Assembly: GCA_036510575.1 (NCBI GenBank)
Contig: DATCDR010000050.1
Span: 1-18,588 of the forward strand
Length of the DNA stretch: 18,588 bases
Reading direction: 5' to 3'
Origin: DATCDR01 sp036510575
GTDB taxonomy: Bacteria; Actinomycetota; Acidimicrobiia; Acidimicrobiales; Bog-793
Shown: one piece after another, positions 1 through 7,479 of the stretch
Numbering within the stretch: the first letter of the stretch is position 1
How the letters are laid out: each line of letters begins with the position of its first letter
Position numbers and translations under genes: made by a program
Notes under the pieces: generated by a model
Seen by the model: the letters and a program-made list of their open reading frames with translations, nothing else
Told to the model about the DNA's origin: nothing
Databases searched by the model: none

Positions 1-828
1 GACTAACAACGCGTGCGCGACTCGCCCATCCAAGATGTGTGCGGAGGCCACGCCGCCTCGGACCGCGTCGGCGCACGCCTGGGCTTTCGGGATCATGCCC
101 GCGTTCACCGTGCCGTTTGCGATCAGTTGCTCGAGATCAGCTGAGCCGAGCGCCGAGACGACGCTTGTCGGATCGTCGCGGTCGGACCTGATCCCGGTCA
201 CGTCGGTGAGGAAGATCAGCTTCTCTGCAGAGAGCGCCCGGGCGAGCGCGCCGGCAACCGTATCGGCGTTGATGTTGTAGGCCTGACCCGAGGCGTCGGT
301 ACCGATCGTGGCGACCACCGGAACAAAGCCGCCGAGGAGGAGATGGTCGAGGATCGTGGTGTCGACGGCGTTGACGTCGCCGACGAAGCCGATGTCGGGG
401 AACCGCCGAGTGGCCCCGATGAGCCCTGCGTCCTCGCCCGAGAGGCCGACCGCGACCGGACGCTTGGCGTTGATCGCGCCGACGATCTCTCGATTGACCT
501 TGCCGACAAGCACCATGCGGGCGACGTCGAGGGTCGCGGCGTCGGTGACGCGAAGCCCGTCTCGAAACTCAGGCTCCATACCGAGGCGCTGCATCATCTC
601 GCCGATCTGGGGCCCGCCGCCGTGCACGACGACGGGAAGGACGCCGACTGAACGCAGCGCCAGCACGTCCTCGGCAAAGGATCGAAGCGCGCGCTCCTCG
701 TCGGCATCGGCGAGCGCATTGCCGCCGTATTTGACGACGATGCGACTTCCAGCAAAGCGAGCGAGGTACGGGATCGCCTCGACAAGGACATCGGCACGCA
801 GCTCAGGCGTGATCGTGGCGCTCATCAT
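1..828 (-). CDS. argB: Acetylglutamate kinase ArgB (3' end cut by window edge)
   Basis: Phosphorylates N-acetylglutamate with ATP, the second step of the acetylated arginine pathway in the cytosol. Translating the minus strand gives an uninterrupted frame to base 1. The N-terminal segment VVKYGGNAL (Lys near residue 32) is the phosphate-binding Lys-Gly-Gly region of amino-acid kinases, and VVVHGGGPQIGEMM (around 65-78) is the acetylglutamate/ATP loop. SGEDAGLI, YNINADTVAGALA, LTDVTGI and NGTVNAGMIPKAQA follow in family order. The frame reaches AHILDGRVAHALLV at the edge, so only about 20 residues and the stop should be missing. The start is ATG at 828, overlapping the argJ stop as ATGA. A second ATG directly after it (825) is equally possible. 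It is the last gene seen of argC-J-B; argD, argF, argR and others may follow outside. Confidence 0.96.
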   Translation of the reverse strand, partial: MMSATITPELRADVLVEAIPYLARFAGSRIVVKYGGNALADADEERALRSFAEDVLALRSVGVLPVVVHGGGPQIGEMMQRLGMEPEFRDGLRVTDAATLDVARMVLVGKVNREIVGAINAKRPVAVGLSGEDAGLIGATRRFPDIGFVGDVNAVDTTILDHLLLGGFVPVVATIGTDASGQAYNINADTVAGALARALSAEKLIFLTDVTGIRSDRDDPTSVVSALGSADLEQLIANGTVNAGMIPKAQACADAVRGGVASAHILDGRVAHALLV

Positions 829-1991
829 GAGGTCTTCATGTTCTCGTCGATGTAGCTGTGGCCAAGATCGGTCGTCACTACCCGTGCGGCACCGACGCCG
901 ATACCGAGGTCACAAGCGATCTCGACGCTCGGTTTGGAGAGGTACGCGACGAGTGCGCCCCGGTCGTGGGGTACCTCTTCGCCTCGGGAGAACACCAGCA
1001 CCCCGCCGTAGGACACGTCGACGGTGTTGAGGTCAAACGAAGCGCCAGACGATCCGAGCTCGGAGACGATCCTGCCCCAGTAGGGATCAGAGCCGAAGAG
1101 CGAGGTCTTCACGAGCAGGCTGCCCGCCACCTTGCGGGCGGCACGTGTGGCATCATCGTTGCTCGCCGCGCCGCCTACGAGAATCGTGGCGACCTTCGAG
1201 GTGCCCTCTGCATCTGCTGCCATCTGCTCGGCAAGGGACGAGCAGGCCTGAGAGAGCGCCGAGGTAAGTGCTGCCTTCGACGGCGTGGCGCCGAGCCCAC
1301 TAGCTAGCGCGATGACGGTGTCGTTGGTCGAGGTGGCACCGTCGACGATGAGGGAGTTGAACGAGCCAGCTACCGCCTCGCGAAGTGCGGTCGCAAGCTC
1401 GGTCGGGTCCACGTCGGCGTCGGTCGTGATCACGCAGAGCATCGTCGCCATGTTCGGGGCGATCATCCCTGCCCCTTTGGCCATGCCACCCACGCTGAAG
1501 CCGTCCGCTTCGATGGAGACGAGCTTCGGCTTGGTGTCGGTCGTCATGATCGCCCTCGCCGCGCGATCGCCGTCTTCGAGCTTCTCGCCAAGTGACCGGA
1601 CCGCCTCAGGAAGGGCGGCGAGCAAGGCGTCGAGCGGCAGCTGTGGGCCGATCAGCCCTGTCGAGCAGACCAGCACCTCGCTCGCCTCGAGGCCGAGCGA
1701 GGAAGCCACCGCGGCCGCAGTCTCATTCGCCGCGGCGAGCCCTCGAACGCCGGTTGCCGCGTTCGCACAGCCGCTGTTCAAGATGACGGCACCGACACGC
1801 CCGCTCGTCGCCACCAGATGGGCGCGGCTGACCTGCACCGGAGCGGCGGCGGCGAGATTGGTGGTGAAGGTCGCAGCGGCAGCGACCGGCCCGTGCGTGG
1901 CGACGACGAGCGCCAGATCGAGCACCTCGCCCGGCTTGATGCCGGCGGCTACACCTGAGGCTAAGAACCCCTTCGGGCCAACGACGCTCAT
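825..1991 (-). CDS. argJ: Glutamate N-acetyltransferase / amino-acid acetyltransferase ArgJ
   Basis: Transfers the acetyl group from N-acetylornithine to glutamate, recycling it. In the bifunctional form it also makes N-acetylglutamate from acetyl-CoA. The 388-residue length fits the family. The autoprocessing site is visible in KGAGMIAPNMATML: ArgJ precursors are cut between the Ala and Thr (here Ala182-Thr183) and the new N-terminal Thr is the nucleophile. LNSGCANAATG (71-81), GLIGPQLP, TTDTKPK and VDGATSTNDT are further family signatures. The C-terminus TTDLGHSYIDEN is slightly unlike the common ending but collinear. ATG at 1991 overlaps the argC stop by four bases (ATGA), and the stop overlaps argB in the same way, so translation is probably coupled along argC-J-B. 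No argA is in view. Whether the enzyme is mono- or bifunctional cannot be read from the sequence. Confidence 0.96.
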   Translation of the reverse strand: MSVVGPKGFLASGVAAGIKPGEVLDLALVVATHGPVAAAATFTTNLAAAAPVQVSRAHLVATSGRVGAVILNSGCANAATGVRGLAAANETAAAVASSLGLEASEVLVCSTGLIGPQLPLDALLAALPEAVRSLGEKLEDGDRAARAIMTTDTKPKLVSIEADGFSVGGMAKGAGMIAPNMATMLCVITTDADVDPTELATALREAVAGSFNSLIVDGATSTNDTVIALASGLGATPSKAALTSALSQACSSLAEQMAADAEGTSKVATILVGGAASNDDATRAARKVAGSLLVKTSLFGSDPYWGRIVSELGSSGASFDLNTVDVSYGGVLVFSRGEEVPHDRGALVAYLSKPSVEIACDLGIGVGAARVVTTDLGHSYIDENMKTS

Positions 1992-3001
1992 GGCAGCAGC
2001 GCGACCCGCGGGAGGCCGAGTGTCTCTGGTAGACCTAGCGCGATGTTGGTCGACTGCAAGGCCTGTCCAGAGCCGCCCTTGGTCAAGTTGTCCAGTGCCG
2101 AGAGCAACAACACGGTGTTGGTCCGCTCGTCATAGCGGGCAGTCATGCGGACGAGGTTCGATCCGTAGGTATCCCTCGTCGAGGGAGCTTGGCCGCCTAC
2201 TTCGATGAACGGCTCGCCGTCGTAGGCGCTTCGCAGCGCGTCGAGCAAGGCCTCGGTGGAGGTCGCGCCTGTCGGCTTGGCGTAGATCGTCGCCAAGATG
2301 CCACGCGTCATCGGCGCGAGGTGTGGCGTGAAGAGGATCTGCGCGCCGATCGTCTGTTCGATCTCCGGCGTGTGCCGATGGTCGAGCAGCCCGTAGGCGG
2401 AAAAGCTCTCGTTCACCTTCGCAAAGTGCAGATCGGGCCGCGGCTCTTTCCCGGCCCCCGAGGTCCCACTCGCGGCGTCGACGATGATGCCGTGATTCTC
2501 GATGATGCCCGCTTTGACGAGTGGCGCGAGTGCGAGCGAGGCCGCCGTGACATAGCAGCCTGGAGAGGCGATCAGCGTCGCGCCAGCTATCTGATCCCGG
2601 AAGAGCTCGGGAAGACCGAACACCGCGTCAGCGAGGAGCTCGGGCTGTTGATGCGTGAAGTGGTACCACTGCTCGTAAGCCGCGGGATCCTTCAACCGGA
2701 AGTCCGCCCCAAGATCGACGATCAGCCCGACCTTGTTGACGAGGGACGCCACGATCGCTTGCGAGTGCCCGGAGGGCACAGCCACGAACGCCACGTCACA
2801 CCCAATGGCCTCGGTTGGGTCGATCGTGCTCAGCACCAAGTCGGCGTAGCTCGGGCTCAGCCCTGCATAGAGGTCCCCAGGCCGGCTGCCCGCAGTCGAA
2901 TCAGCCTGCGCGACCGCGACGTCGATCTCTGGATGTGTCGAGAGAAGTCGGAGCAACTCCGCGCCGAGATAGCCCGATGCTCCAATTACCGCGGCCTTCA
3001 T
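1988..3001 (-). CDS. argC: N-acetyl-gamma-glutamyl-phosphate reductase ArgC
   Basis: NADPH-dependent reduction of N-acetylglutamyl phosphate to the semialdehyde, the third step of arginine synthesis. The protein opens with the Rossmann glycine loop VIGASGYLGAELLRLL (5-20). The catalytic cysteine lies in SPGCYVTAASLAL (Cys149). Downstream are DAASGTSGAGKEP, the substrate-binding HRHTPEIEQ, and FTPHLAPMTRGI typical of the family. Length 337 is normal. ATG at 3001 is the only sensible start: it gives the Rossmann strand directly, and a -10 box lies six bases upstream, so the message is probably leaderless and needs no ribosome-binding site. First gene of the arg operon, 35 bases after the aldo/keto reductase stop. 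An ARG-box-like palindrome covers its promoter, pointing to repression by ArgR with arginine. Confidence 0.97.
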   Translation of the reverse strand: MKAAVIGASGYLGAELLRLLSTHPEIDVAVAQADSTAGSRPGDLYAGLSPSYADLVLSTIDPTEAIGCDVAFVAVPSGHSQAIVASLVNKVGLIVDLGADFRLKDPAAYEQWYHFTHQQPELLADAVFGLPELFRDQIAGATLIASPGCYVTAASLALAPLVKAGIIENHGIIVDAASGTSGAGKEPRPDLHFAKVNESFSAYGLLDHRHTPEIEQTIGAQILFTPHLAPMTRGILATIYAKPTGATSTEALLDALRSAYDGEPFIEVGGQAPSTRDTYGSNLVRMTARYDERTNTVLLLSALDNLTKGGSGQALQSTNIALGLPETLGLPRVALLP

Positions 3002-3036
3002 GGAATTAGAATACAGGAGTACGCATACCCATGCAA
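3002..3036 (-). promoter_or_regulatory. argC promoter, predicted leaderless start
   Basis: Read on the minus strand, TATTCT (3013-3008) matches the actinobacterial -10 consensus TANNNT. It is followed by exactly six bases (AATTCC) and the argC ATG, so the expected start point, seven bases after the -10, is the A of the initiation codon. Seventeen bases upstream of the -10 is TTGCAT (3036-3031), a partial -35 match. The promoter fills nearly the whole 35-base gap between the preceding gene and argC. It is inferred from sequence only. Confidence 0.7.
3022..3035 (-). promoter_or_regulatory. ARG-box-like ArgR operator in the argC promoter
   Basis: The minus strand reads TGCATGGGTATGCG: half-sites TGCAT and ATGCG separated by four bases, a palindrome with one mismatch (perfect would end ATGCA). 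This has the geometry of the classic ARG box (TGAAT-N4-ATTCA) in the GC-richer TGCAT/ATGCA form known for actinobacterial ArgR. It overlaps the -35 hexamer TTGCAT, so a bound repressor would block polymerase. No ArgR gene is in the window; assignment rests on position and symmetry. Confidence 0.6.
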
Positions 3037-3942
3037 CTAGGCGGTCGCCAACCGCCTCTTGGCCTCGGCGTAGACGTCGTCTGGGAGCGGGCCCTTCTTC
3101 ACCGCGGCCACGTTCTCGGCGAGGTGGTCGGGGTTCAACGTCCCGACGATCGTCGTCGAGAGCTCCGGGTGGGTGATCGTGAAACGCAACATGAACTCCG
3201 ACCTCGAAGCCCCGTCGGCGAGCGAGTCGAGGTCCGCGCGCTCATAGGCCGCCCAGACATCTTCGGCTCCCGTACCTGCCCCTGGTTCGCCCCTGGCCAC
3301 GCCACCTCGAATGACCGTCCCCGCGCCGTGTTCCGCGGCCTCGGTGATCACCGACTCATGGGCTCGCTCGAGCGCGGAGTAGGGGATCTGAAAGACGTCG
3401 AAGACATCGAGCGCGACGTGCTCGGCGAGGTTCGGCAGTGTCGAGGACGCACCGATGAAGCGGACCTTCCCAGCTGCTTTTAACTCGAGCAGTGTCGCAA
3501 CGACGTCATCTGCCTCGAGCGTGGCCATCGAGGGGCTCGAGTGCAGCTGGACGACGTCTAGGTAGTCGGTCTTCATCCGACGCAGGCTCTGGTCCACGCC
3601 GGCCACGATGTTCTCCTTCGTGAACACGTGCGGTTGGCGTTCGCCAGGAGCTACCGGCGGCGCGCCGACGAGACATCCACACTTCGACGCCAAGAAGTAC
3701 TCGCCACGACGATCCGAGATGTACTCGCCGATGTACTCCTCGGAGGTCCCGTAGTCGATCGAGGTGTCGATGTAGTTGATCCCCTGGTCGAGCACGTCGT
3801 TTAAGACGCGGCCTGCCTGCTCGGGGGTTATCGGTCGACGATGTCGGCCACTCTGGGCACCTCGCAGCTCCATCGCACCAAATCCGAGAACCGTGGCCTC
3901 GATGCCGGTCCTGCCCAAGCGCCGGGTAGGAATGTCACTCAT
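3037..3942 (-). CDS. Aldo/keto reductase
   Basis: NAD(P)H-dependent oxidoreductase of the aldo/keto reductase superfamily, substrate unknown. The N-terminal RRLGRTGIEATVLGFGAMELRG is the usual first strand. The catalytic tetrad is complete: Asp59 and Tyr64 in YIDTSIDYGTSEEYIG, Lys87 in FLASKCG, and His134 in DVVQLHSS. The NAD(P)-binding end is represented by TITHPELSTTIVGTLNPDHLAENV. At 301 residues it is a normal bacterial member. The start is ATG at 3942, preceded by the strong Shine-Dalgarno AGGGGGAG a few bases upstream. It lies 95 bases after trpA on the same strand with no convincing -10 box of its own in that gap, so it is probably transcribed as the tail of trpC-F-B-A. Nothing in the sequence ties it to Trp or Arg synthesis. 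Confidence 0.92.
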   Translation of the reverse strand: MSDIPTRRLGRTGIEATVLGFGAMELRGAQSGRHRRPITPEQAGRVLNDVLDQGINYIDTSIDYGTSEEYIGEYISDRRGEYFLASKCGCLVGAPPVAPGERQPHVFTKENIVAGVDQSLRRMKTDYLDVVQLHSSPSMATLEADDVVATLLELKAAGKVRFIGASSTLPNLAEHVALDVFDVFQIPYSALERAHESVITEAAEHGAGTVIRGGVARGEPGAGTGAEDVWAAYERADLDSLADGASRSEFMLRFTITHPELSTTIVGTLNPDHLAENVAAVKKGPLPDDVYAEAKRRLATA

Positions 3943-3964
3943 CTACTCCCCCTCATCTTCGAGT

Positions 3965-3982
3965 GCGGCCAGGTACGGCCGC
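3965..3982. repeat. Short inverted repeat between trpA and the aldo/keto reductase gene
   Basis: GCGGCC, a six-base loop (aggtac), then GGCCGC: a perfect six-base-pair stem inside the 95-base gap 3943-4037. Neither strand has a U-run after the stem, so it does not qualify as an intrinsic terminator. It could be an mRNA processing or stability element, or chance in GC-rich DNA. The remainder of the gap shows only the ribosome-binding site of the downstream gene. Confidence 0.3.
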
Positions 3983-4037
3983 GCCTCTTGTCGTTCGCGA
4001 GCGCCACGACTCGTCCCTCGCGACCCTCATCTGTTAC

Positions 4038-4832
4038 CTAGGCGTCGAGCCCGTCACGAAGGGCTTGCACGAACACCGCAGCGCCACTTGGCCCCTCGCC
4101 CTCGAGCAGTCGGCGCATGAGTGCCGATCCGACGATCACACCGTCTGCGACCGCGCTCACCGAGACGGCCTGGTCGGGCGTTGAAATGCCAACCCCGACG
4201 AGGACGGGTGTATCGGTCATCAGCTTCGCGCGCTTTGCCAACAAGAGCGCAGAGTCAGCGACAGCTCCCCGCTCGCCTGTCACGCCGAGAAGTCCGATCG
4301 CGTAGACAAAGCCCCTCGAGGCCGCACAGATCCTCGCCAGACGATCGTCTGGGGTCGTCGGTGCGACGAGCTGCACCGCGTCGACACCTGCGCTCAGCGC
4401 CTCGGCGCGCCACTCGTCTGCCTCATCGAGTGGCAGGTCCGGGACGATCGCACCAGCTATGTGGCTCGCAGCAAGTGACATCGCGCATCGCCGGTATCCG
4501 AGATGGGCAATCGGGTTGACGTAGGACATCACGGCGATCGGGATGCCGACATCGGCGTTCGCCAGCGCGGCAATGATGCCCGCCGGCGTCGTGCCGCGAC
4601 CGAGCGCTTGGACCGAGGCCGCTTGGATCACCGGGCCGTCCATGACCGGATCAGAGAACGGCAACCCAACTTCGATCGCGTCTGCTCCCGCCGCGGCGAC
4701 CGCACGGACGACGTCTAACCAGTCGTCGTCGTAGCCGCCGGTCACGTAGGGCACGAGCAGCTTTCGTCCACGCTCTCGCTGCTCGCGGAGCACCTTTTCG
4801 AGCGGGCCCGCCTCGTGGAGTTGCTCGCTCAT
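4038..4832 (-). CDS. trpA: Tryptophan synthase alpha subunit TrpA
   Basis: Cleaves indole-3-glycerol phosphate to indole and glyceraldehyde 3-phosphate, passing indole through a tunnel to TrpB. The TIM barrel shows both catalytic acids: Glu54 in GADAIEVGLPFSDP and Asp65 in DPVMDGPVIQ, with the same 11-residue spacing as Glu49 and Asp60 of the enteric enzyme. MSYVNPIAHLGY, IVPDLPLDEADE, LVAPTTPDDRL, GVTGER and the phosphate-binding VGVGISTPDQA and ADGVIVGSALM follow in order. In the active-site loop the segment reads FVYAIGLLGVTG, with Gly where most relatives carry Ser. Length 264 is typical. ATG at 4832 overlaps the trpB stop (ATGA), which suits equal production of the alpha and beta subunits. 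A gap of 95 bases separates it from the aldo/keto reductase gene. Confidence 0.97.
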   Translation of the reverse strand: MSEQLHEAGPLEKVLREQRERGRKLLVPYVTGGYDDDWLDVVRAVAAAGADAIEVGLPFSDPVMDGPVIQAASVQALGRGTTPAGIIAALANADVGIPIAVMSYVNPIAHLGYRRCAMSLAASHIAGAIVPDLPLDEADEWRAEALSAGVDAVQLVAPTTPDDRLARICAASRGFVYAIGLLGVTGERGAVADSALLLAKRAKLMTDTPVLVGVGISTPDQAVSVSAVADGVIVGSALMRRLLEGEGPSGAAVFVQALRDGLDA

Positions 4833-6010
4833 CCCAGCTCGTCCATCACCTGTGCGACATCTTTGTCGCCGCGACCAGAGAGCGTGACTAAGACGGTCTG
4901 GCCCTCGGCGATCTCACCGCTCTTTACCGCCCGCGTGACCCAAGCGATCGCGTGGGCAGGCTCGAGCGCGGGGATGATCCCCTCCATCTCTGAGAGCAGC
5001 TGGAGGGCTGGGATCACCTCCTCGTCGGCGACCTTCACGTACTTCGCGCGCCCGGTGGCGGCGAGCCACGCGTGCTCGGGTCCTACGCCTGGGTAGTCGA
5101 GCCCAGCGGAGATCGAATGCGCTTCGAGAATCTGACCTGCCTCGTCTTGGAGGAACTGGGTTCGCATGCCGTGCACGATGCCAGGCGTCCCGGCGTCGAT
5201 CGCTGCTCCCCCTGCGGCTTCGACGCCGATCAGTGCCGAATCGGTCTCCGCGAAGCCGGCGAAGGTTCCTGCGGCGTTCGAGCCTCCCCCTACGCAGGCG
5301 ACCACGAGGTCAGGGTCAGCACCATCGAGCAGTGCCCTGCACTGCTCGCGCGCCTCGTCGCCGACGATCCGCTGGAACTGGCGCACGAGATACGGGAAGG
5401 GGTGTGGCCCTACCACCGAGCCGATGCAGTAGTGCGTGGTCTCGACCGAGGCCACCCAGTCCCGAAGCGCCTCGTTGATCGCGTCCTTGAGCGTCCTGCT
5501 CCCCGACGCCACCGAGCGAACTTCGGCGCCGAGCAGGTTCATCCGAAAGACGTTCAGCTCCTGGCGGACGATGTCCACCTCGCCCATATAGACGACGCAC
5601 TCCATGCCGAGCAGCGCCGCGACCGTAGCGGTGGCAACGCCGTGCTGGCCGGCACCGGTCTCAGCGATCAACCGGCGCTTCCCCATCGATTGGGCGAGTA
5701 GGCCCTGGCCGAGCACGTTGTTCAACTTGTGCGAGCCGGTGTGGTTCAAGTCCTCGCGCTTTAGGAGCAGTCGTATGCCGAGATGTGACGAGAGCCGTTC
5801 GCAAAGCGTCGTCGGGGTAGGCCTGCCTGCGTAGGTGGCAAGGAGGTAGTCCAGACGCTCTCGGAACTCTCTTCGCTCCCACGCAGCACCGAAGGCCACA
5901 TCCAGCTCCTCACAGGCTGCTATCAGGCTCTCGGGCACGAAACGGCCACCGAACTCTCCGAAGCGACCGCTCTTACTCGGCGCCCCCATCTTCCAGGGTG
6001 ACTCGGCCAC
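4829..6010 (-). CDS. trpB: Tryptophan synthase beta subunit TrpB
   Basis: PLP enzyme that joins indole and L-serine to give L-tryptophan. The amino-terminal GRFGEFGGRFVPESL is the TrpB signature. The cofactor lysine is Lys95 in REDLNHTGSHKLNN. ETGAGQHGVATATVAALLGM and the phosphate-binding CVGGGSNAAGTF are intact. The C-terminal GRGDKDVAQVM is characteristic of the TrpB1 type that pairs with TrpA. Length 393 is normal. The start is GTG at 6010, sharing one base with the trpF stop (TAGTG). The stop overlaps trpA by four bases. Both junctions imply coupled translation along trpC-F-B-A. Confidence 0.98.
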   Translation of the reverse strand: MAESPWKMGAPSKSGRFGEFGGRFVPESLIAACEELDVAFGAAWERREFRERLDYLLATYAGRPTPTTLCERLSSHLGIRLLLKREDLNHTGSHKLNNVLGQGLLAQSMGKRRLIAETGAGQHGVATATVAALLGMECVVYMGEVDIVRQELNVFRMNLLGAEVRSVASGSRTLKDAINEALRDWVASVETTHYCIGSVVGPHPFPYLVRQFQRIVGDEAREQCRALLDGADPDLVVACVGGGSNAAGTFAGFAETDSALIGVEAAGGAAIDAGTPGIVHGMRTQFLQDEAGQILEAHSISAGLDYPGVGPEHAWLAATGRAKYVKVADEEVIPALQLLSEMEGIIPALEPAHAIAWVTRAVKSGEIAEGQTVLVTLSGRGDKDVAQVMDELG

Positions 6011-6666
6011 TAGGGCTCCTCCTGCCAGTCGTACGGCGAATCGAGGTCGGAGGAGTACTCCTCTGGCTCGACCGCTCGCACCGCAGCGACGAACTCGCGC
6101 ACCTTGGTCGGGTCCTTTAACCCAGGAGCGGACTCGACGCCGCTCGAGACGTCCACACCCCAGGGGTGGACGAGATTGATCGCCTCAGCGACGTTGCCCG
6201 GGTGCAGCCCTCCAGAGAGAATGAGGCGCCTGGTCCTTGGGAGCGCCTCGGCGAGGCGCCAGTCGAAGACCCGCCCAGATCCAGGGTCTGCTGAGTCGAG
6301 GAGAAACGCGTCGACTGCGTAGCTCGAGGCGTGGCCGAGCCCAACCGACGTCGCCGCGAAGGCCTTGATCACGTGGCGCACCGAAGCGGTCACGAGCGCG
6401 GTGTCCTCGGCGGACTCTTGCCCGTGGAGCTGGGCGCCCTTTAGGCCGGCCTCTTGCACGGCTGAGATAACGCGCACGGGAAGCTCGTCTCGAAAGACGC
6501 CAAAGGTCACGATCTCCGGCGGCAGGCGAGGCACGATCCCCGCCACGGTGGCGACGGAGACCTGGCGCGACGACGGCGCAAAGATGAAACCGAGCGCGTC
6601 GGCACCCATGGCAATGCTGAGTAGGGCGTCCTCTTCGTTGGTGATGCCGCAGATCTTTACGAACAC
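6010..6666 (-). CDS. trpF: Phosphoribosylanthranilate isomerase TrpF
   Basis: Amadori rearrangement of N-(5'-phosphoribosyl)anthranilate to CdRP. The N-terminus VKICGITNEEDALLS carries the catalytic cysteine (Cys6). GADALGFIFAPSSRQVS is the usual second strand and loop. The general acid is Asp124 in LLDSADPGSGRVFDW, where the common GGTG loop is replaced by GSG. LSGGLHPGNVAEAI and GVDVSSGVESAPGLKDP form the phosphate site. At 218 residues it is slightly long because of an acidic C-terminal tail after VRAVEP. The start is GTG at 6666, 12 bases after trpC with no obvious ribosome-binding site. A dedicated trpF is notable, since most actinobacteria lack one and rely on the bifunctional HisA/TrpF enzyme PriA. 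Confidence 0.96.
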   Translation of the reverse strand: MFVKICGITNEEDALLSIAMGADALGFIFAPSSRQVSVATVAGIVPRLPPEIVTFGVFRDELPVRVISAVQEAGLKGAQLHGQESAEDTALVTASVRHVIKAFAATSVGLGHASSYAVDAFLLDSADPGSGRVFDWRLAEALPRTRRLILSGGLHPGNVAEAINLVHPWGVDVSSGVESAPGLKDPTKVREFVAAVRAVEPEEYSSDLDSPYDWQEEP

Positions 6667-6678
6667 GACAACAAGCTG

Positions 6679-7479
6679 CTAACTAGCTACTCGCCCGGAG
6701 CGCAGCTGACGAAGCGCCTCGGCCGGATCATCTGCTCGCACCAACGTCTCGCCGACGAGCACGGCGTGAAACCCGGCGTCAAAGAGCCGACTCACGTCGG
6801 CAGGAACGCGCACACCGGACTCCGCGACCCGAACGACGCCGTCTGGCATCGCCTCGCCGACGCGCACCGCGCGATCGGTGTCGACCTCGAAGGTCCGAAG
6901 GTCGCGCTGGTTCACCCCGACGAGCGTGGCGCCGGCATCGAGGGCACGGGCAAGCTCTTCCTCGTCGTGGACCTCGACGAGCGCAGCGAGCCCGAGCTCG
7001 GCTGCGAGCGCGACGAGCGAGACGAGCTCGTCTGTCGACAGCGCCGCGACGATCAGCAGCGCCGCGTCGGCACCCATGGCTCGTGCGTCATAGAGGTCTC
7101 GAAACGATACGGTGAAGTCCTTCCGGAGAACCGGAAGGTCAACGGCCTGGCGAGCAAGCTGGAGGTCGCTCACCGCACCGGAGAAGAACTCCTCGTCAGT
7201 GAGCACCGAGAGCGCCGCGGCGCCGCCGCGGGCGTAGTCGCCAGCCAGCACAAAAGGATCGAGATCGAGCGCCAGATCGCCTTTTGAGGGTGATCGCCGC
7301 TTGATCTCGGCGATCACCGCTATCTCGTGATCATTGGCCAGACGTGTGCCAAGCGCCGCTTCGAATCCCCGCGTCGGTGGAAGTGCCGAGACCATCTCGT
7401 CCAGCATCTCTTTCGGCCGGGCGTCGCCAGCGGCACGTAGACGGTGCGCGACGAGGATCGAATCGAGGTAGGTCGCCAC
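6679..7479 (-). CDS. trpC: Indole-3-glycerol phosphate synthase TrpC
   Basis: Ring-closing decarboxylation of CdRP to indole-3-glycerol phosphate. Expected catalytic residues are present: Lys60 in VIAEIKRRSPSKG, Lys120 in VLRKDFTV, Glu169 in LVEVHDEEE, Asn190 in GVNQRDLRTF, and Glu220-Ser221 in RVAESGVRVPAD. Length 266 is normal for a monofunctional TrpC; TrpF is a separate gene immediately downstream. The start is GTG at 7479. A TANNNT box six bases upstream makes this the likely transcription start too. It heads the trpC-F-B-A group and is divergent from the response regulator gene, which begins 76 bases away. Confidence 0.97.
   Translation of the reverse strand: MATYLDSILVAHRLRAAGDARPKEMLDEMVSALPPTRGFEAALGTRLANDHEIAVIAEIKRRSPSKGDLALDLDPFVLAGDYARGGAAALSVLTDEEFFSGAVSDLQLARQAVDLPVLRKDFTVSFRDLYDARAMGADAALLIVAALSTDELVSLVALAAELGLAALVEVHDEEELARALDAGATLVGVNQRDLRTFEVDTDRAVRVGEAMPDGVVRVAESGVRVPADVSRLFDAGFHAVLVGETLVRADDPAEALRQLRSGRVAS

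Noticed and set aside
308..1030. Plus-strand frame opposite argB and the end of argJ
   Set aside because: It is Arg/Ser-rich, low-complexity translation. The minus strand here encodes an unbroken ArgB.
1285..2208. Long plus-strand open frame (307 codons) across argJ and argC
   Set aside because: It lies wholly opposite two well-supported enzymes, its translation is rich in Ser, Arg and Ala with no recognisable motif, and such antisense frames are expected in GC-rich DNA.
2189..3040. Plus-strand open frame of 283 codons opposite argC
   Set aside because: It is a shadow of argC with no domain signature, and it ends in the argC promoter region.
3965..3982. Rho-independent terminator after trpA
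   Set aside because: There is a good stem but no U-tract on either strand, and the next gene continues in the same direction without a visible promoter.
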